Assembly (NCBI GenBank): GCA_018340805.1
Contig: JACMZG010001913.1
Coordinates: 4,178,152 to 4,242,151, forward strand
DNA: 64,000 bases
Source: Microvelia longipes
Lineage: Eukaryota; Arthropoda; Insecta; Hemiptera; Veliidae
Direction: 5' to 3'
A program made the translations under genes and the position numbers. Shown in pieces: positions 39,326 to 49,832 of the stretch (position 1 is the first letter of the stretch; each line of letters begins with the position of its first letter). Under the pieces are notes generated by a model. It made no database searches. It saw only the letters and a list, made by a program, of their open reading frames with translations, and was not told the DNA's origin.

Positions 39326-41412
39326 AATTTAACACAAATGTTAAAACCATGTTGTAAGGTCTTGGGGCTGTTGACCTTACAATATGGTCAACAACCTAAG
39401 ACCTTGAACACGCTAAAACCTCATATTTGGTTTTCTTCTTTCATATATTTCTGAGGCATTTATTACATAGGGTTCAATATTACTCTTATTAATGTGAGTG
39501 CAAACTAGATAAAAATTGTGACCGTTATCTAATCAAATTAAATAGAGATTTACACAATAAAATTAGAGATGTGTGACATCACTCACAAGGTGAACATAAT
39601 AAACTAAAAACTAGATGAGACAACAAGCTTGACGATGTCAGACCACTTTTGAAAACAAATACCTTGTATGTAAATGTGATATAGACAATAGAAGAATCAG
39701 TTACTGTTGATACTTACTGTTCGATATGAATATTCCTGGACACCATCAGCAGGCACGCAACACTCGAGCTCTCAACTATTATAGTTATAATCTCTGAATA
39801 ACTAATAAATAAATAATTAATAATATTAAATAATTTTTATTCCTTCTATTTATTTCATTAAGAGTTTATCTATCTCCAAGATATTATTATTAATTTATGT
39901 TATTTAATTGTAAGTTGTTTTGTCCCTTTTTTACCTCTAATTTTTAGCAATTTTTAATCCTTATTACCATTTCTAGTTCTCTAAGCGAATTTCCAAAGGA
40001 AAATAAGTTTATTTTTACTTCTAGTATCTAAGTCTTAATTACTGTGATAAATTGTAGCTCAAAAGTATTTGTGTCTTTTTTATAATGGTGTAGTGACTAG
40101 TGAATTAGTGAATTTATTTTTAGTGTATAGTGATTTTTTTTTTTAGTCTCTTTGTTAATAGTATTATTTTTAAGCCTTTAATTATTGTAAGTTATTATCG
40201 TCTAATTTTCATAACTAGTCCAAATCAGATTTTAGCCTCTTTTATAAATCTCTATTATACCTGAGCGCCTTGTTTTGGAATTATCTGTTGAGGGCTCATT
40301 TTAAAAATTGTATAAATAAATAAATAAATAACGTTATTAGTAGAGAGCTTGAATTTTACCCCCCTGCTGAAGATGGGGTTAAACTGAAACCGGTCCTGGC
40401 AGAGATATATACTAGAGGGGGCAAAGCCTATCTCAATAAATTGAGAGGCCTCATACATCTCCTTGGGGCTCTGTGTAACCTCATTGAAACCTCCTCTGAG
40501 AGTAAGATAATGTTATAACAAATCAATCGTTGTTGGCATTGTTTGGGTTTTGTTTTCTATTATAAACGTTGTATTATATAATTTACTACATTTTTTTAAT
40601 GTTTATTTCATCATATTAATACTCAAGGGTGTTCAGGTTACTTATTTGATGTTTCAAAATTCAACCGATAGGGCCCCTCTAGTAATAATATCTCTATGGG
40701 TCCTGGGATATTCAAATCCAACAGCAAGTACCGATGATAGCTATTTTTTAATTGATTGTAAATAAAACCTCATTAATGTTGACAAAAGCACTTGATAGGA
40801 CACTTAATGGGTACTAATACTTATCATAAAAATTCCTCGCATAGTGGACAATTTTTTGATGATGAAAAAAAAATGAAAAACATTTTGCATGATTTAATGA
40901 GGTCGTTTTTCTGAATCATAGAATACTCTTAAAACTGAGTTGAATTTTAATTCTAATAAAAATTATATGTTTACAATTTTATAACATTACAAACTATTTA
41001 GTTGTTAAAGCCAGCAATACATCTAAAGTACTTCGTAATATTAATTATTCTACTTACAACCCCAACCTCAAAGTGCTGTATAATATGAAGCAGCATTCAA
41101 AACAGACTTGACAATTTGAGCCCCTGATTTTTGGACACTGATTTAACATAACCGTTTATCAATAAACACAGCCAACGGCAAACTACAGAGTGAAGGAGGC
41201 ACAGAGGAAACAGTGATTTAAAATAAATAAAAAAATCCTTATTTACACACCATCAAAAGTATTTACATTTAAATATCAATACTGTAGGGTGGCCCAAACA
41301 TTCCTCCTAACACTCCTCCCAACACCCCCTCACGGCAAGTCTTGGACTGATGCCTAATTATATCACATATAACTTTAATAGACCATATTTCGATAAAAAT
41401 AATAAATAAAAA
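39326..41412. other. Region downstream of CIR1
   Basis: AT-rich; includes the 40358-40405 hammerhead-like motif and a small imperfect inverted repeat at 39357-39412 (AAGGTCTTGG...CCTAAGACCTT). No gene seen. Confidence 0.45.
40358..40405 (+). ncRNA. Degenerate hammerhead-like motif
   Basis: CTGAAGA T GGGG...ACT GAAA CCGGTC, with palindromic ACCGGT helix III and C at the cleavage position (40395). Helix II and helix I pair poorly. The layout resembles the other motifs of this window, so it is probably a decayed PLE terminus. Confidence 0.4.
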
Positions 41413-42774
41413 TTAAGTTTCACTTTCTGCTCCGTTTCTTCGATCTTTTTCCTTACTTCTCTTGCTCTTTTTCCTGCACGTTTTCTTGGGACGGTCTTTA
41501 ACAAGCTCTCTGTCCTCCACATCGCTATTCTTATCATTCTCAAATAAACTACAAATATAAGATGAAGAAGGATTCTTATCACCATGCTTTCTGTTCTCTG
41601 AAGCTTCATCGTCACTATTACTAGATTTATCTTTAATTTTCTTATCTCTCGAGAGTGAGCTCTTTGTTTTCCTTTCCGAAGATTCACTGCAAGCCCTTCT
41701 ATTGCTATTATGAGTTCTTCCATTCCTGTCTTCCTTTGATCTCGATCTACTTCTTTTTCTTTTATTTTCCAAAGATCTTGATCTACTCTTTGATCTTAAT
41801 CTACTTTTTGATCTTGATCTACTCTTCTTTCTTCTAGGTTTGTCTTCAATAGATCTTGAATTATCTTCTTCTTCTTCAATCTTTCTTTTGATCTTGATCT
41901 TACTCCTTATTCTTCTTATTTTGATCTCTCTTAGATCTTAGATCTACTCTTCTTTCTCCTATCCCTATTTTCTTTAGATCTCGATCTGCTCCTCATTCTT
42001 TTATTTCTATCATCATAAGACCTTGATCTACTCTTCATTCTTTCATTCTTATCTTCTTTAGTCTTTGATCTACTAACTGTTCTGTCACCATTTTCTTTAG
42101 ATCTCGATCTACTTTTATTCCTAGCCTTATCATTTCTACGAGAAGATGATTTATCCCGCTTGCTTTTCCTTTTTATATCTTCTTCAGATTTAGAGCTTTC
42201 ACTCGACCTATTCCTCTTTTTCTTTTTGTCCGTAGATTCTTTAGACTCAGACCTAGTTTTCTTTTTACCATCTAACACCTCGGATGAATTTGATCGGTTC
42301 TTCTTCTTTTTCTTTTTATCTACAGATTCTCTTGAAGTTGATCTATCATTTTTATCTCTAAATTTCTTATCTCGAGGCGATACAGACCTTTTATTTCTTT
42401 TACTTAACTTATTCTTCTTATCATCATCTGATGAGTCACTCTTCTTCTTTCTGCCATTCTTTTTCTTCTTTTCTTCAACAGAAGATTCCCTAGAAGAAGA
42501 TGTACTACGTTTCTTCCCCCTTTCTCTAGATCTTCGACTCTTGTTGTTGTCCGGAGATGGTGACGATGATCTCTTCCTTTTCTTCTTTTTCCTCTCACCA
42601 GACTCAGAGTCTCTAGAGGGAGATCTTTGAGATTTCTTTGACCTTTTTTTCTTGTCATTTTCATCATCATGTTTCTTCTTTTTCTTTAGTTTTACTTCTT
42701 CATCGGATGATTCGTCAGATTTATTCGTCTTTGATTTCTTTTTGGCTTCTTTTTTCTCTAATTTTTCAAGTCTC
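41413..42774 (-). CDS. CIR1: CIR1 homologue, terminal RS/lysine-rich exon with an apparent frameshift
   Basis: The acceptor TTCTTTTAG at 42775 opens an exon reading RLEKLEKKEAKKK and then a long low-complexity tail of Lys, Ser, Arg and acidic residues, with many RSRS and SRSKE repeats. This is the RS-rich C-terminus typical of CIR1. The frame from the acceptor stops at 41931-41933. RS-rich coding continues in a different frame to a stop at 41413-41415 (RSKSRSRS and RSRSKEDRNG, ending ESET). The switch falls in a region of repeated AGATCT/AAGATC units (about 41880-41945), where a small indel would be easy. Either the gene is frameshifted, or the assembly has an indel here, or the real protein ends at 41931. 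No GT-AG intron of plausible size is seen at the switch. A possible ATTAAA polyadenylation signal lies on the minus strand near 41371-41381. Confidence 0.8.
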
Positions 42775-43573
42775 CTAAAAGAAAAGAAAATTACAAAATA
42801 ATATATTTTACACAAGAGTATCGAAAATAGCACAAAATAGAAAATTAGTAGTCAGAAGAGAAGGTTTTTAAAACAGGCATTTATTTTAATTTTACTCTAT
42901 TTTATTTTTTTTGTATTTTTGTTAGCAACAGGTTAGCCTTGTTATTCTGCCTTTTGTTTTATTACACCGTCCCTCATATTCAAACCTTATAAAAAGTCTT
43001 TAGGACCTGATTTTCCCGCTACGTTGTCCTAGTAGATTAAAATCCCTAAGTAAAACAAGTGTAATTTTATAAAAACTTCTATAAATCTCTTTATAGAAGA
43101 TCAATAATGAGTGACTAAAACCTTTTCTCCATCTTTCCTCAAAGACGTTTTTTTTACTATTTTTAATTAATAACTTTTTATCAAAATAGTAAATTTCATT
43201 TAAAAAAAAAAATTAACATATTTTATTGAATTATACAACAATTATGATTGTTACAAGTATTAGAGTTAAATGGTTTAAGCGGCTTGAGAGACTTGGTAGA
43301 GAAACAATCCAGTGATTGCACTCAGGCGGGAGTAATTAAACTAGTAAAAATATAGTGGTAAATAGATAAATAATAAATAAAAAAATAAAAATATACGATG
43401 GTAAAAAAAAGTTAAATTTCTTCTTGTGTGATGCAATGTTCACTTCTAATCATTTATTATCTTTCTTTTTTTTTTCTTTGCGTAAGCTAAATTTTAAACA
43501 AACTCCTTTGTATGAGAATTTTATTGTTCTTAAACAAATAAACATAATATTATAAGTAAATCAAAGAACTTAC
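42775..43573 (-). other. CIR1 intron (799 bp)
   Basis: An AT-rich intron with GTAAGT donor and a pyrimidine-rich CTTTTCTTTTAG acceptor. No transposon or RNA gene is visible in it. Confidence 0.7.
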
Positions 43574-43668
43574 TTGAGTAGTTTGAGTTTTTGTTTTTTA
43601 CTCAGGTTAATGAGGTACTTGATGTCTGAAGCATTCATTGAATCCTCCTCCTCTTCCTTTATCAAATC
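43574..43668 (-). CDS. CIR1: CIR1 homologue, internal exon (acidic segment and LSKKQKLKLLK)
   Basis: A 95 bp exon with acceptor TTTTTGTAG and donor GTAAGT, phase 0 in and phase 2 out. It encodes an acidic run (EEEEDS) and then YLINLSKKQKLKLLK; vertebrate CIR1 has EFLKSLTTKQKQKLLRKLDRLEKK at this place. Joined by phase to the next exon, which begins R-L-E-K-L-E-K-K, it matches the family well. It lies immediately right of a 799 bp intron and left of a fragment of the 5S-related repeat. Confidence 0.9.
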
Positions 43669-43734
43669 CTACAAAAACAAATAAATTAGTCATTGTATTT
43701 AAAAAGACAAAATAAAATAAACCAGTACAGAGAA

Positions 43735-43900
43735 TCTCGGATGTTCACCTCATCTTAGTGAACTTGCTAAGCTAATTCTCACTTCTTCAGGCCTTGCATC
43801 ACTTGCCCTCAGAATATAAAAAACATCTTTTTTATTATCAAAATTTGTTGTTTCGACCGAGATTTTGTGATAATTGCACATTTTATATAATTAATAAAAC
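43735..43900 (-). repeat. 5S-related dispersed repeat, left part of a copy split by the PLE
   Basis: Diverged 3' end of the family (GGATGTTCACCTCATC..., CTCAGAATATAAAA). Together with 50700-51310 it gives the family order. Confidence 0.55.
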
Positions 43901-43961
43901 ACAATATTTAAAAAAGAAAAAACTTATTTATTATACTTTGTCTATCACAATATTATTACAA

Positions 43962-44012
43962 TTTATTCAGACGCGTTTCGGGACGTTTCCCATCTTCAGT
44001 GTATAAATAAAC
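43962..44012 (-). ncRNA. Hammerhead-ribozyme-like motif, left PLE arm
   Basis: On the minus strand: CTGAAGA, one extra T, helix II GGGA(AACG)TCCC, GAAA, a self-complementary ACGCGT helix III, then cleavage-site C. This fits the CUGANGA...GAAA...UH type I core. Outer helix I pairs CA/TG next to the core, then an internal loop, then TTTATT/AATAAA. PLEs are known to carry such ribozymes with very short helix III, thought to work as dimers. The extra base between the core and helix II is a deviation from the consensus. Confidence 0.75.
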
Positions 44013-44112
44013 TAAACTTAAATTTACTGTTGCTGTATGGAAGTGAAGGAGGTAAGGTTCTAAGGGTGGGAGGGTACTTACATCTAAAGAACAAAGAAGA
44101 AAGGGGTTTCTA

Positions 44113-44260
44113 TGTTATATATTAAAACCCCCCTATGTTTGTTTATATTATTTTACAGATGTCATGTCAAAGTTTGATTTAATTATATTATGATTTATCG
44201 TTTGTATTAATGTGGTTTAATGTAGTATCAGCAGTAGAATAGTTATATGACGACAGAACA
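44113..44260 (+). repeat. 5' LTR of the Gypsy element
   Basis: 148 bp, begins TGTTATATATT and ends GACAGAACA. One base different from the 3' LTR. The gag-pol ATG at 44247 lies inside it. Confidence 0.95.
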
Positions 44261-46562
44261 AACTGGCGACGAGGTAAAAGGTACTAATACAGTAGATGAA
44301 TCGACGACACAGACATCAAATATCAGTATGTCTCAATTGATCGGTACTCCTCCGACGTTCAACCACACGTCCAACAATTGGTCTGTATTTTACTCTAAAC
44401 TTAACCAATATTTTATTGCCAATGATATTTCAAAAGAGGAAAAGAAGAGAGCGACTTTGCTCACTTGCATGTCAGAGGAAACATTCTTGTTAACACAAAA
44501 CATTTGTATTCCTGACGACCCAACTGAAATGAACTATGAGGATTTAGTTTTGTTGCTTAAAACTCAATTTAAACCTGTATTGTCCACATTTGGTTCACGT
44601 TACACATTTTACAATGCTAAACGTGAACAAGGCGAATTAGTGGCTGATTGGGCTGCCAGAGTAAAAACAATGGCGATGCCTTGCGGATTTAAAACTGAAC
44701 TAAAAACTGCGATGCGTGATCTGTTTGTTATCGGTATGGGACCTGGTCCGATTCAAGACCGTTTGATGGAAGAGGATGCGTCTAGTGATACGACAACTCT
44801 GGCGAGTGTAATGGCTTTGGCTCTTTCTAGAGAAGCTGCACTTAAGGAACGAGCTAAACTTGGAATGGTAGGACCAGGGACGTCTACAGATGAAAAGCAA
44901 ATATTTTCGATGCACAAAAATAAAGGCTCATCACATAAATCTTTTAGGGCATCATCAAATAGCGAGATAGATAGTAATTCTTGCGAGGTTTGTGGTAAAT
45001 CAAATCATGCTACAAAAAACTGTAAATTAAAGGGATATCCATGTAATTCGTGTGGGGAGAAATCGCACGTTGCACCAATGTGTCCACATAAGAAGAAGAC
45101 AAAATCGAATAAACATAATAAATCGTCTCGCAGAGGTAATAAGTTTTTAAATGAAGAAACAGGGTCCTCGAGTGAATCTGATGACAATGTTTACTATGTT
45201 CGATCCTCGTCAAATAATAAAGGCTCGGAGAAAGCAAAAATAAATTTTAAAAAATCAGAGAGTGAACGCTGCAAACCTATAACTGTAAATCTAATGAAAG
45301 ATGACACCTGTATTAAATTTGAAGTAGATACAGGTTCTTATCATTCGGTAATATCGGAGAAGGATTATATGAAATATTTTCCTAAGGTTCCTTTAGAGAT
45401 CGAGAACACCTGTCTAACTGATTATATCGACCAGCCTATCAAGCCTGTGGGGAGAATATTAGTTAGGTTACGCTACGACAGCTTGAAGAGAGAAATAAAG
45501 TTACTCGTCATTAAAAACGGAGGCCCTCCCCTCTTGGGTCGTGCTGCCGCAAGAGCACTTGAAATCGATCTAGGCAAAATCTGGAATCAGAATTATAAAA
45601 TTCAAACGCCTAATGTAGATGGCTTGATAAAAGAATTTCCAGATCTGTTCTCTCCAGGATTTGGAACGTTTAACAAGAAAAAGGTAACACTAAATGTTAA
45701 ACCGGGGACCATTCCTATCTATTGTAAGGCAAGGAATCTGCCATTATCTCTTAAGCCTAAAGTTGAAAAAGAGATAGAAAGATTAGTTGCCAATGGAGTT
45801 TTGGTTCCAACTGAATTCAGTGAATGGGGTACACCAATCGTTCCTGTGATGAAAGGCGATGGTAATGTCCGTATATGTGGGGATTTCAAAGTGACCGTTA
45901 ATCCTAACTTGGAATGTGTTCGTTATCCTCTACCTCGGATTGACCATCTATTTAGTCAGGTTAGTGGCTCCACTCTATTTAGTAAGATAGACTTGAGAGA
46001 CGCTTATCAACAACTTTTAGTTGATGAAGACACTCAGAAAATCTTAACTATTTCTACTCATAAGGGATCATTTTCCTATACCCGCTTACCTTTCGGGATA
46101 ACTAGTTCAGGAATGATCTTTCAAAAAACTGTAGAACAGTGTCTAGCCGGATTACCCGGGGTCGTGTGCTTTCAAGACGATATTTTAATACATAGTGGAG
46201 ATGACATAGAGGAGCACCGGACTAGAATAAGGGCAGTATTTAGACGACTAGCCGAATGTGGCTTCAAGGTCAAGGTTGAAAAATGCAAATTTTTTCAAAG
46301 GTCTGTCAGGTATTTAGGACATATAATAGACAAAAAAGGTCTCCACACAACTGACGAGCATGTCGAAGCAATAAGAAGAGCTAGCCCACCTAAAAATGTT
46401 AAAGAATTAAAATCACTTTTAGGTATGGTAACGTTTTATTCAAAATTTATTAAAGGTAGTGCAAGCATTCTCAAGCCACTATATTCACTGCTTCGCAAGG
46501 ATGTGCCGTGGTCGTGGGGATCTTCTCAAATGAATGCATTCAAAAAAAAAAACATATCTTGA
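44247..46562 (+). CDS. Gypsy Gag-protease-reverse transcriptase polyprotein (771 codons, truncated by frameshift)
   Basis: One frame carries Gag, two CCHC zinc knuckles (residues 246-259 and 266-279, CX2CX4HX4C), a retropepsin with DTG at 361-363, and the reverse transcriptase. The RT has its first catalytic Asp at 582 (FSKIDLRDAY) and FQDD at 642-645 (in place of YxDD), followed by the connection region to about 757. The first ATG is inside the 5' LTR and upstream of the primer site; the next in-frame ATG is codon 28 (44328), and I cannot tell which is used. The frame ends early in a run of 11 A (46543-46553) and RNase H continues in another frame. The polyprotein would normally continue through RNase H and integrase, so the product is truncated. 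Confidence 0.9.
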   Translation: MTTEQTGDEVKGTNTVDESTTQTSNISMSQLIGTPPTFNHTSNNWSVFYSKLNQYFIANDISKEEKKRATLLTCMSEETFLLTQNICIPDDPTEMNYEDLVLLLKTQFKPVLSTFGSRYTFYNAKREQGELVADWAARVKTMAMPCGFKTELKTAMRDLFVIGMGPGPIQDRLMEEDASSDTTTLASVMALALSREAALKERAKLGMVGPGTSTDEKQIFSMHKNKGSSHKSFRASSNSEIDSNSCEVCGKSNHATKNCKLKGYPCNSCGEKSHVAPMCPHKKKTKSNKHNKSSRRGNKFLNEETGSSSESDDNVYYVRSSSNNKGSEKAKINFKKSESERCKPITVNLMKDDTCIKFEVDTGSYHSVISEKDYMKYFPKVPLEIENTCLTDYIDQPIKPVGRILVRLRYDSLKREIKLLVIKNGGPPLLGRAAARALEIDLGKIWNQNYKIQTPNVDGLIKEFPDLFSPGFGTFNKKKVTLNVKPGTIPIYCKARNLPLSLKPKVEKEIERLVANGVLVPTEFSEWGTPIVPVMKGDGNVRICGDFKVTVNPNLECVRYPLPRIDHLFSQVSGSTLFSKIDLRDAYQQLLVDEDTQKILTISTHKGSFSYTRLPFGITSSGMIFQKTVEQCLAGLPGVVCFQDDILIHSGDDIEEHRTRIRAVFRRLAECGFKVKVEKCKFFQRSVRYLGHIIDKKGLHTTDEHVEAIRRASPPKNVKELKSLLGMVTFYSKFIKGSASILKPLYSLLRKDVPWSWGSSQMNAFKKKNIS
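44264..44274 (+). promoter_or_regulatory. Primer binding site, tRNA-Ser(GCU)
   Basis: TGGCGACGAGG, three bases after the 5' LTR. It is complementary to the CCA-bearing 3' end expected for animal tRNA-Ser(GCU), whose 5' acceptor strand is GACGAGG. It also codes for part of the gag-pol frame. Confidence 0.8.
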
Positions 46563-47019
46563 GTTCTGTCCAATTTTAGCTCACTTTGATCCTAACAAGA
46601 AGATTCGTCTTACAGTTGATGCATCAAACTATGCGGTAGGGGCGGTCTTATCTGTTATGTCCACTGATGGGACAGAGCAACCATGTGCTTTTGCTTCAAG
46701 AGTTTTATCAGTGGCAGAAGAAAATATTCACAAATCGAAAAAGAAGCCCTGGCTATTGTTTTTGGCGTAAACAAATTTAAATGATTTTTATTCGGCCAAC
46801 ACTTTACGATCGTGAGCGACCATAAGCCGTTGTTGTCGATTTTCGTAGTAAGAAAGGGGTTCCGGTAATCGCGGCAAACCGACTGCAAAGATGGGCTCAC
46901 ACATTATCAGCTTACGATTTTAAAATTCAGTATGTTAAGTCCGAGAATAATCAAGCTGATTTTTATCTAGGAATCCAGGAAAGTGTGATCAGATTCCAGA
47001 TAAAAACCCACCGTCGTAT
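46563..47019 (+). pseudogene. Gypsy RNase H region, disrupted
   Basis: RNase H sequence is readable in pieces: DPNKKIRLTVDASNYAVGAV and AFASRVLSVAEENI in one frame up to about 46770, then VSDHKPL and RLQRWAHTLSAYDF in other frames. The first catalytic Asp sits in TVDASN. At least two frame changes separate this part from the integrase frame that opens at 47020. Confidence 0.85.
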
Positions 47020-47901
47020 TTGAAGTTTTTAAAAGCTGAAATACCCATTGATTGGAAAATGGTTAGCAAAGAAACTAGGAGAGATCCTGTGTTGGCCAAA
47101 GTTCTTTCCTTTACGCTACACGGTTGGCCTGAGGGCAGAACAGATCCAGAGTTGCAACCATTCATTAGCAGAAAACATCAACTCAGCGTTGAACAAAATA
47201 TTTTCATGGGGTTATCGCGCCGTTGTGCCAGAAAAATATCGGACGTCTTTGCTACAGGATTGCATTCAGGTCATCAAGGTACTATGAAGATGAAAAGTTT
47301 GGCTCGAGGATACTTTTGGTGGCCTGGTCTTGATAGAGATATCGAGAAGATCACGAAAACATGTGAAGCATGTTGCAGTAACCAAGCAATGCCAAATCAA
47401 TCTGTGCTCTCAGCGTGGCCTCGAAGCCCTGCACCTTGGTATCGTATCCATATCGACCACGGTGGACCAATCCTTAACAAATATTTTTTGATTATTTTTG
47501 ATTCGCATTCGAAATGGATTGAATGTTTCTTTACTAAACATCCCAGTGCAGCAACGACGGTGAAATTCTTAAAATCATCATTTGCGAGGTTTGGCAATCC
47601 GTACGAGATAATTAGTGACAATGCACCTGCATTCATGGGAGCTGAATTCCAAAGCTTTCTCCGATCAAGAGGCATTCGCCATCTAACTGGAGGAGTATTC
47701 CATCCTAGATCGAATGGCGCAGCCGAATCAGGGGTTAAGATAATTAAATCATTTATAAAGAAATTAATAGCAGAGAATAAGACCAACAATCTGGAGGAAA
47801 AGGTAATGGATTTCTTATTTAGGTATCGAAACACTCCTGTATCATCGCAGGTACCTCCCCAGCAGAATCCCTCATTGGGAGAAAACTTCATTGCGAATTA
47901 G
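47020..47901 (+). CDS. Gypsy integrase (part of gag-pol)
   Basis: Contains the H-C zinc-binding module (LHSGHQG ... CEACC, roughly residues 77-117), then the DDE core. The catalytic residues are Asp in IHIDHGGP, Asp in ISDNAPAF and Glu in GAAESGVK. It ends at about the last third of the core with RYRNTPVSS, after which the frame shifts near 47890. It inserts the cDNA into the host genome. It has no start codon of its own in the family; the ATG at 47020 is only the first in this open stretch. Confidence 0.9.
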   Translation: MKFLKAEIPIDWKMVSKETRRDPVLAKVLSFTLHGWPEGRTDPELQPFISRKHQLSVEQNIFMGLSRRCARKISDVFATGLHSGHQGTMKMKSLARGYFWWPGLDRDIEKITKTCEACCSNQAMPNQSVLSAWPRSPAPWYRIHIDHGGPILNKYFLIIFDSHSKWIECFFTKHPSAATTVKFLKSSFARFGNPYEIISDNAPAFMGAEFQSFLRSRGIRHLTGGVFHPRSNGAAESGVKIIKSFIKKLIAENKTNNLEEKVMDFLFRYRNTPVSSQVPPQQNPSLGENFIAN

Positions 47902-48364
47902 ATTATTGCGGCCTTCCACTGCTGAAGTAGCCAATAACAACCAAAGACGGCAAGAACGAAATTTTAGTGGGGGTCGGAACGAGAATTTTTCCTTAGGGGA
48001 GCAGGTATTGGTGAGAGATTTCAGATCATCTCAGCCTAAATGGACTAGCGCTGTTGTTGTTGAAAAACTAGGTGCTTTGACATACATTGTAAGGACAAAT
48101 GAGGGACTAACATGGAAAAGACATTTGGATCACGTGTGTCGTTCGTGTGTAGCACTGCAGCCGGGATTATTGGAAGACACCCAAACCGGTCCAAACACTA
48201 GAGGAGCGATGCTAATAGAGCAAGAGCAGACAAGAAATGAAAACACTATTCCAAATGATGCAGTTGCTGCAGACATCCTACCACCATCACCATATAGGAG
48301 TAGATTAAGACCACGGGATACCCTGAAAGCACCAGATAGGTTTTCGCCAGCAGATTTCCGTTAA
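47891..48364 (+). CDS. Gypsy integrase C-terminal tail
   Basis: The frame after the shift near 47890 reads the family's usual tail: GEQVLVRDFR, PKWTSAVVVEK, LTYIVRT and WKRHLDHV, an SH3-like integrase C-terminal domain, then a variable segment ending at a stop just before the polypurine tract. No chromodomain is seen. Confidence 0.85.
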   Translation: MRIRLLRPSTAEVANNNQRRQERNFSGGRNENFSLGEQVLVRDFRSSQPKWTSAVVVEKLGALTYIVRTNEGLTWKRHLDHVCRSCVALQPGLLEDTQTGPNTRGAMLIEQEQTRNENTIPNDAVAADILPPSPYRSRLRPRDTLKAPDRFSPADFR

Positions 48365-48377
48365 AGGGGGAGACATT

Positions 48378-48390
48378 AAGGGAGGAAATG
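48378..48390 (+). promoter_or_regulatory. Polypurine tract of the Gypsy element
   Basis: AAGGGAGGAAATG directly before the 3' LTR, a typical plus-strand primer position. Confidence 0.75.
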
Positions 48391-48538
48391 TGTTATACAT
48401 TAAAACCCCCCTATGTTTGTTTATATTATTTTACAGATGTCATGTCAAAGTTTGATTTAATTATATTATGATTTATCGTTTGTATTAATGTGGTTTAATG
48501 TAGTATCAGCAGTAGAATAGTTATATGACGACAGAACA
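48391..48538 (+). repeat. 3' LTR of the Gypsy element
   Basis: 148 bp, begins TGTTATACATT and ends GACAGAACA. The sequence immediately to its right continues the PLE arm after a 5 bp TTCTA duplication. Confidence 0.95.
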
Positions 48539-49011
48539 TTCTACCTGTACTTCTGTACTAGGGATTAACTATAAGTACCTTGGGTTAACAAAAACTTAGA
48601 TACTAAGGTTTTATTACACTTAAAATGATTATATTTTTGACAAATTTTTATAAACTAATTATAACTATATAACTAATTATACTGAAACTATATTACAACT
48701 AATTAACAAATTAAACTATTATGACTGAGACTATTATAAGCTAATTATAATTTATAGTGGTTGTCTAGTTGCTAGGTGACTTATACTATATGTAGTACTT
48801 GTTATAATTATATTTAAAAAGATAAAAAAAATCAAGGGTACTTAATGTTATTGAGGATGATATTAATCTATAACATAAGATTAATATTGTTATCTGCACT
48901 TATATTATACTTAAAAAATAGTTATCATTTAATATATATTACAAGTTATGGTCATGAGTTATAAGGTTGAATTATATTAATATTATAGGCTTCTTAAAAA
49001 CTAATCTTAAA

Positions 49012-49832
49012 TTAATTGTTATTATTATTGTTGTTGTTGTTTATGGTTAGTGGTTTGACTAGTGGTGATTGTCTATTAAATCTAATTTGTTCATTAAAAC
49101 ACGGGGTATTTGATTTTAGGGCTCTATTGATTTCAAGTTGTTCTAGTAGGTCTAATTTGGGTTCTTTATCACATATATGCAGTATTTCAGATTGATTAAA
49201 ATCGTATGTATGTCCTGATTCTATTAAATGGGTCGCAAAGCTAGATCTGTCTGTGGTGTTCCTATATGCTGCGTCGTGTTCTTTAATTCTTATGCTTAAT
49301 TTCCTTCCTGATTGACCTGTGTAGGTACTTTACATTCATTACACGTCAGTTTGTAAACACCACTTTTGTCTTTAATGTCCGTTTTGTCTTTGGTTTTACT
49401 TATTATACGTCCTAAGTTAGTGTTTGGTCTAAATCCTACGTTTAAATCTAGAGAGTTAAGTACTTTTCCTATTTTTTCCGATATTTCACCATAATATGTA
49501 AGCCCTACCCATTTTTTATTATTATTTATTACAGGTTGTAGTGTGGTTGCTATATTAAATGCTAATTTTGTTTTCTTTTTGTTTATTAGTTTATCTATTA
49601 TTTTTGTAGAGTAACCGTTACTATTTGCTATTGATTTTATTATCAATATTTCTTCATTTTGTTTGTCATCTGTCATTGGTACAGTAAATAATCTATGAAT
49701 GAAACTATTGAAAGCTGCTAATTTATGTTTTATGTTAGTGTTGGAGCTTCTATGAATAACTATGTCTGTGTAAGTTGCTTTCCTGTAGATTTTGAATTTG
49801 TGTTTGACTTTAATCAATTTGAAATACTGCAT
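49012..49832 (-). pseudogene. Penelope-like RT C-terminus and GIY-YIG endonuclease, frameshifted
   Basis: The open frame from 49832 to 49296 reads like the thumb/linker of a PLE reverse transcriptase and ends in KSGVYKLTCNECK, the start of the PLE GIY-YIG endonuclease. The catalytic YTGQSGRKLSIRIKEH-type segment continues in a different frame (about 49300-49250), followed by SFATHLIESGH and the C-terminal LLEQLEINRALK block, then a run of Asn codons and a stop at 49012. So there is one frameshift at about 49310. The catalytic RT palm is not present, so this copy is 5' truncated and could not move by itself. Confidence 0.88.

Larger units (their letters stand above)
44113..48538 (+). mobile_element. 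Ty3/Gypsy LTR retrotransposon, Mag clade, full length with frameshifts
   Basis: A complete 4426 bp element. Two 148 bp LTRs (TG...CA) differ at one visible base (T at 44120, C at 48398). The flanks share the 5 bp TTCTA, which is present once in the uninterrupted opposite arm of the surrounding PLE, so this is a target site duplication. A primer binding site complementary to the 3' end of tRNA-Ser(GCU) follows the 5' LTR, and a purine tract precedes the 3' LTR. Coding order is Gag with two CCHC knuckles, protease, reverse transcriptase, RNase H, integrase and a chromo-less tail. The order, the tRNA-Ser primer, the very short LTRs and the single gag-pol frame fit the Mag clade. The reading frame is broken at about 46550, between 46770 and 47020, and at about 47890. 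Confidence 0.95.

Noticed and set aside
42160..42630. 156-codon plus-strand frame rich in Leu, Phe and Ser
   Set aside because: Antisense shadow of the RS/Lys-rich CIR1 exon.
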